DNA from: Trogon surrucura
Taxonomy: Eukaryota; Chordata; Aves; Trogoniformes; Trogonidae
Direction: 5' to 3'
Assembly: GCA_020746105.1 (NCBI GenBank)
Contig: CM036617.1
Span: 16,552,037-16,616,036 of the forward strand
Length of the DNA: 64,000 bases
Within the stretch, counting starts at the first letter, position 1, and every line of letters begins with the position of its first letter. Below the pieces are notes generated by a model that made no database searches, was not told where the DNA came from, and worked only from the letters and a program-made list of their open reading frames with translations. The position numbers were made by a program, and so were the translations under genes. Below are positions 61,359-64,000 of the stretch, in pieces.

Positions 61359-62468
61359 CTAGTTTAAAGAACGCTCTATGAGTCCCGCCAGCTCATGACC
61401 AAGGATCCTTTTTTCCCTTTGTGTCATTTGAACCCCAGCTTGTTTCAGTAGATCAGGTGCCCTGTAGATCTCCCCATGGTTAAAAAATCCAAAGCTAGAC
61501 CGCTGGCACCACCCCTTTAGCCAAGTATTAATCTGCTGCACTTTGTCAAACCTTCCACTATTTTCCCTCATAATTGAAGGAATAGAGGCAAACACAACCT
61601 GTGCGCCTGATCCTTCTAGCATCCGCCCCAGTGCCCTAAAGTCCCTTTTGATTGCTTCTGGCCGTCTCTCTACTATCTCATCATTACCGATCTGCATAAC
61701 CAAAAGCGGGTAATAGTCTGTGGGTTTGACCAGATCAGGAAGCTTCTTGATAACATCCTTAACTCGGGCCCCAGGGAGGCAGCAGACTTCCCTGTGGGTC
61801 GGATCAGGGTGGCAGGTAGGGCCCTCTGTTCCCCTCAAGAGGGAGTCTCCAATATCGATTACCCTCCTTTTTTTCTTAGATGAAGAAGTCCTAATGCGTG
61901 TATCCGAGTTACTCACCCTAGACAGCCCTATGGGTCAGCCCTCCACTGACTCTTCCTTTGCCTGGCTCTCATTGTCTAGAGCCCCATACCTGTTTTGCAG
62001 GGGCAACCGGGCAGGTGAGGGAGGCCAGGCAGGGATTTTCCTTCCTCTCCTGGCAGGCACCTGCTTCTACTCCTCCCTATCCTTTAGGTCCCCCCCTTTT
62101 GCCTGATGGCCAGAGGTGGGGGGATATTCAGCTCTTTGCAGAGCTTGCTGCTCGCCATTCAGGAACTGACTCCACCGATCTGTCTCTCTCTCCGACTCCC
62201 TAATGCTCCTCAGCCTTTCTACTTCCTCCTTCAGTTCAACCACCAGGCTGAGCAGATCGCTCAACTGGTCACATCGGACACAAGTGTCACTTCCACTACC
62301 CTCCATGGCCAGTGCCAGGCTCCGGCATTCTCTGCAGCCCGAGGCCTGAACACCCACATGCTTACGTGGGGCCTCTGTCTGGGTGCCCACAGTTTTTCTA
62401 ACAACCATTGACCTGGTGGCAACCATAGTTGGCTCTACAATACAAAGACTCTCCGGAAAGCTGTGCAC
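61359..62468 (-). pseudogene. CR1 ORF1: zinc-finger/coiled-coil plus esterase-like domain, two stops
   Basis: ORF1 makes the RNA-binding partner of ORF2. Codon 1 is taken at 62468; a start at codon 15 (MVATRSMVV) is also possible. The N-terminal part has two Cys-x2-Cys pairs (C45/C48, C63/C66) and a coiled coil LSDLLSLVVELKEEVERLRS (69-88). The C-terminal part has an SGNH-type esterase fold with GDSL at 207-210 and GND in VMQIGNDE. In-frame stops are TAG (62067-62069) and TGA (61935-61937), the latter probably a decayed CpG CGA codon. The last esterase block, normally D-G-x-H, reads A-G-V-Q here (61428-61439). The final codons RSLN lead to TAG at 61359-61361, two bases before the ORF2 ATG. 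Confidence 0.85.
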
Positions 62469-62469
62469 G

Positions 62470-62820
62470 GAATAGTTTACAGGCCTTTCAAGTACTTGCC
62501 TTTTAACAAAGACTTACCCTTCTAGGCCTTTTGTTCGGTGAACAGGGACTCGTCCCTGCCCTCCCCAAGGCTTCTTATACCCTGAGGGCACAGTTAGCAG
62601 CTGATCACCGTGTTTAAAATCGCCGGGCCGCTGAGGGTGGCTCCGCCCACGCTATCTCGGGTGTCCGCCCTGGAGCTGCCGGTGCGGCCTCAGGTGTGGC
62701 TGCTGTAGCTGCCTTAAAAAAAGCCCCCCAAAAAGCTTTTTGCCAGCCTTTTTTTTTGCTTAGATTCCTTCCCCAGTGCAGTCTTACCTGCTCTGAAGCT
62801 GGGCTCGACAGCAAAATGCT
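62470..62820 (-). promoter_or_regulatory. CR1 5' region with CpG-rich internal promoter candidate
   Basis: The only strongly CpG-rich stretch in the window: about nine CpG in 62621-62695. On the minus strand it holds GTGGGCGGAG, an Sp1-like GC box. No TATA box is needed for a CR1 internal promoter. On the same strand are two splice-donor-like motifs, CAGGTAAGA (near 62781-62790) and GGGTAAGTC (near 62511-62520). A short ORF (62614-62814) lies here, but I regard it as chance in GC-rich DNA. Promoter function is inferred from position and composition. Confidence 0.5.
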
Positions 62821-63283
62821 TTCATAATGAAGAAAAGAGCTTAAGCTTTGGACAAGAGGTTGAAGGAGAAAGAAAGTTTTTGCAGTTCCAATTAGAAAGT
62901 CTGAAAAAATTAATTCATTTAGCTGAGATCTTGTTATAATAATTTGTGGAAGTTAGAGAAAAAAAATCATACTACTCTGAGCTTTCCATTTGTGGTTGTT
63001 TTATTGCGACTTTTCCTGTCAAAGAAATAATTTTAGAATACTTTAATTATCTAAGGAAATTATTTCTGTTACATCTCTGACACCGATCTTTATTGTAACA
63101 TCATACTTCTACCATTTTTTAAATTTAGTAAGCTTCTTTAAATTTCTTGCAAGAGGAGGCGTATTAGAAAACGATACTTTTTTCCATTTTGATGATGTGG
63201 TCACTCATCCAGTTTCCAATAGTACTGAGTTTTCTAGATCCAGCAACACTTTATGAACCTTTTGTTTGGTCAAAGCTCTGTTA

Positions 63284-63300
63284 AATTAAATTAAATTAAA
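63284..63300. repeat. Short TTAAA pentamer repeat
   Basis: About four copies of the pentamer AAATT/TTAAA in AT-rich intron DNA near the right end of the window. Confidence 0.75.
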
Positions 63301-64000
63301 TACACTGTTATGTATTTAATTCAAGGCTTTAGTATGATGGTATAACAGACAGATTTTCAGATTGTAACTTCTGTTAGACATCTGCTTCAGCTTAAGATCT
63401 GGCCTTTTGTAAAGCTGCATTAAGTCCTTACTAAGTTAATTTTTATTATTGCTAAAATTAAGTTCTCACTTCAGTAGGACAAACTGACTATTGTTATTAT
63501 TTATACTGGCAAACTATTATTATTTATATGAGGAAAATAAAATTATCAGATTGGGAAAATTTTATTTGGAAGAAATCCAGAAAAGGTGTCATTAATTTAT
63601 GCAGGACTTCAGTGAAAAAAAGAAGAGAATGTTTAATTCAGAGGCTGAAAGTACTTACTAATTAAAAGAAAGCACTTAAAACATGTAACACATAAAGAGT
63701 TGCACAATTACTTGTAGAAGCATATGGGATTCTTGTTTAATTTTTCCAAACAATAGTTTATCAAAGAAATCTTGAGTTATGGTAAATAAAGTTTTCTCTT
63801 GTATTATTTCAGTATATTTGTTTGCCTCTGCAGAAGCTGTGTAATCATACATTCCGTTCTTTGAAAGCTGTGCTCAGACTTCCAAGGAAGAAGTTGTGCT
63901 TATTTCAGTGATTGTTCTTCTTGACATTGTAGTGATTGTGTGCTTGGCTGTTGCTATCGTATTTCCATTAATCTAATGCCAGGCAACTGCAGTTTCATCG

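Larger units (their letters stand above)
58388..62820 (-). mobile_element. Nearly full-length young CR1 LINE
   Basis: About 4.4 kb, close to the usual full length of a bird CR1 (about 4.5 kb). In element order (minus strand) it has a CpG-rich 5' region (about 62820-62470), ORF1 (62468-61359), ORF2 (61356-58472), a short 3' UTR and three tail octamers (58388-58412). ORF1 has two in-frame stops and ORF2 one missing base, so this copy cannot make full proteins as written, but the low number of defects means a recent insertion. No clear target-site duplication is visible, which is usual for CR1. It lies antisense in a DYNC2H1 intron. The right (5') edge is uncertain by some tens of bases. Confidence 0.93.
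52809..64000 (+). other. DYNC2H1: DYNC2H1 intron, right end cut by window
   Basis: At least 11.2 kb long. It holds the candidate exon 53391-53496, an old CR1 relic (about 53808-53945) and the nearly full-length CR1 (58388-62820). I recognise nothing in 53946-58387 or 62821-64000 beyond short AT-rich repeats (52980-53008, 63284-63300). The standard last DYNC2H1 exons are not here. Confidence 0.7.

Noticed and set aside
62614-62814. Ala-rich 66-codon ORF in the CR1 5' region
   Set aside because: GC-rich DNA has few stops. The composition (Ala/Pro/Arg) is what such DNA gives by chance.

Overview
The window is animal DNA and most likely comes from a passerine bird. Three things point there: nine GT-AG exons of the intraflagellar-transport dynein heavy chain gene DYNC2H1, many CR1 LINE fragments ending in the octamer tail typical of bird CR1, and two copies of a short tRNA-derived SINE whose head resembles tRNA-Ile and whose tail is CR1-like. 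As I recall it, that SINE type (TguSINE1) is a passerine family. The passerine call is an inference from the SINE; the bird call is firmer.

Host gene. DYNC2H1 runs left to right on the + strand and both of its ends lie outside the window. Exons are at 1321-1396, 3478-3689, 5248-5352, 26984-27100, 34045-34254, 36986-37075, 52276-52385 and 52727-52808. With the split codons joined, these eight exons encode about 334 contiguous residues near the C-terminus, roughly residues 3880-4215 of the ~4310-residue protein. A ninth candidate, at 53391-53496, has good splice signals but does not match the known protein and would shift the frame. The normal last exons, which encode about the final 90 residues, were not found, so they lie to the right.

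Repeats. The large introns (5.4-27 kb, 27-34 kb, 37-52 kb, 53-64 kb) hold the retroelements, while the small introns are almost free of them. I recognise about 22 CR1 pieces, roughly two thirds of them antisense to DYNC2H1. Two LTR-like pieces of an old bird endogenous retrovirus lie near 10 and 31 kb. The standout is a nearly full-length CR1 at about 58388-62820 (minus strand). It has a CpG-rich 5' region, an ORF1 with an esterase-like domain broken by two in-frame stops, and an ORF2 (endonuclease plus reverse transcriptase) broken only by one missing base in a C run. A related 5'-truncated copy at 51163-51535 lies in the same orientation and the two flank DYNC2H1 exons. Between 23.3 and 25.8 kb several CR1 pieces are nested head-to-tail and inverted. 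One SINE (21838-22020) has jumped into an older CR1.

I saw no convincing new biological system. The best leads are the young CR1 (altered esterase catalytic residues, tight ORF1-ORF2 junction, splice-donor-like motifs in its 5' region), the CR1/SINE pairing, the direct repeats flanking two exons, and two coding-looking ORFs that I could not identify. Repeat boundaries were placed by eye and may be off by tens of bases.
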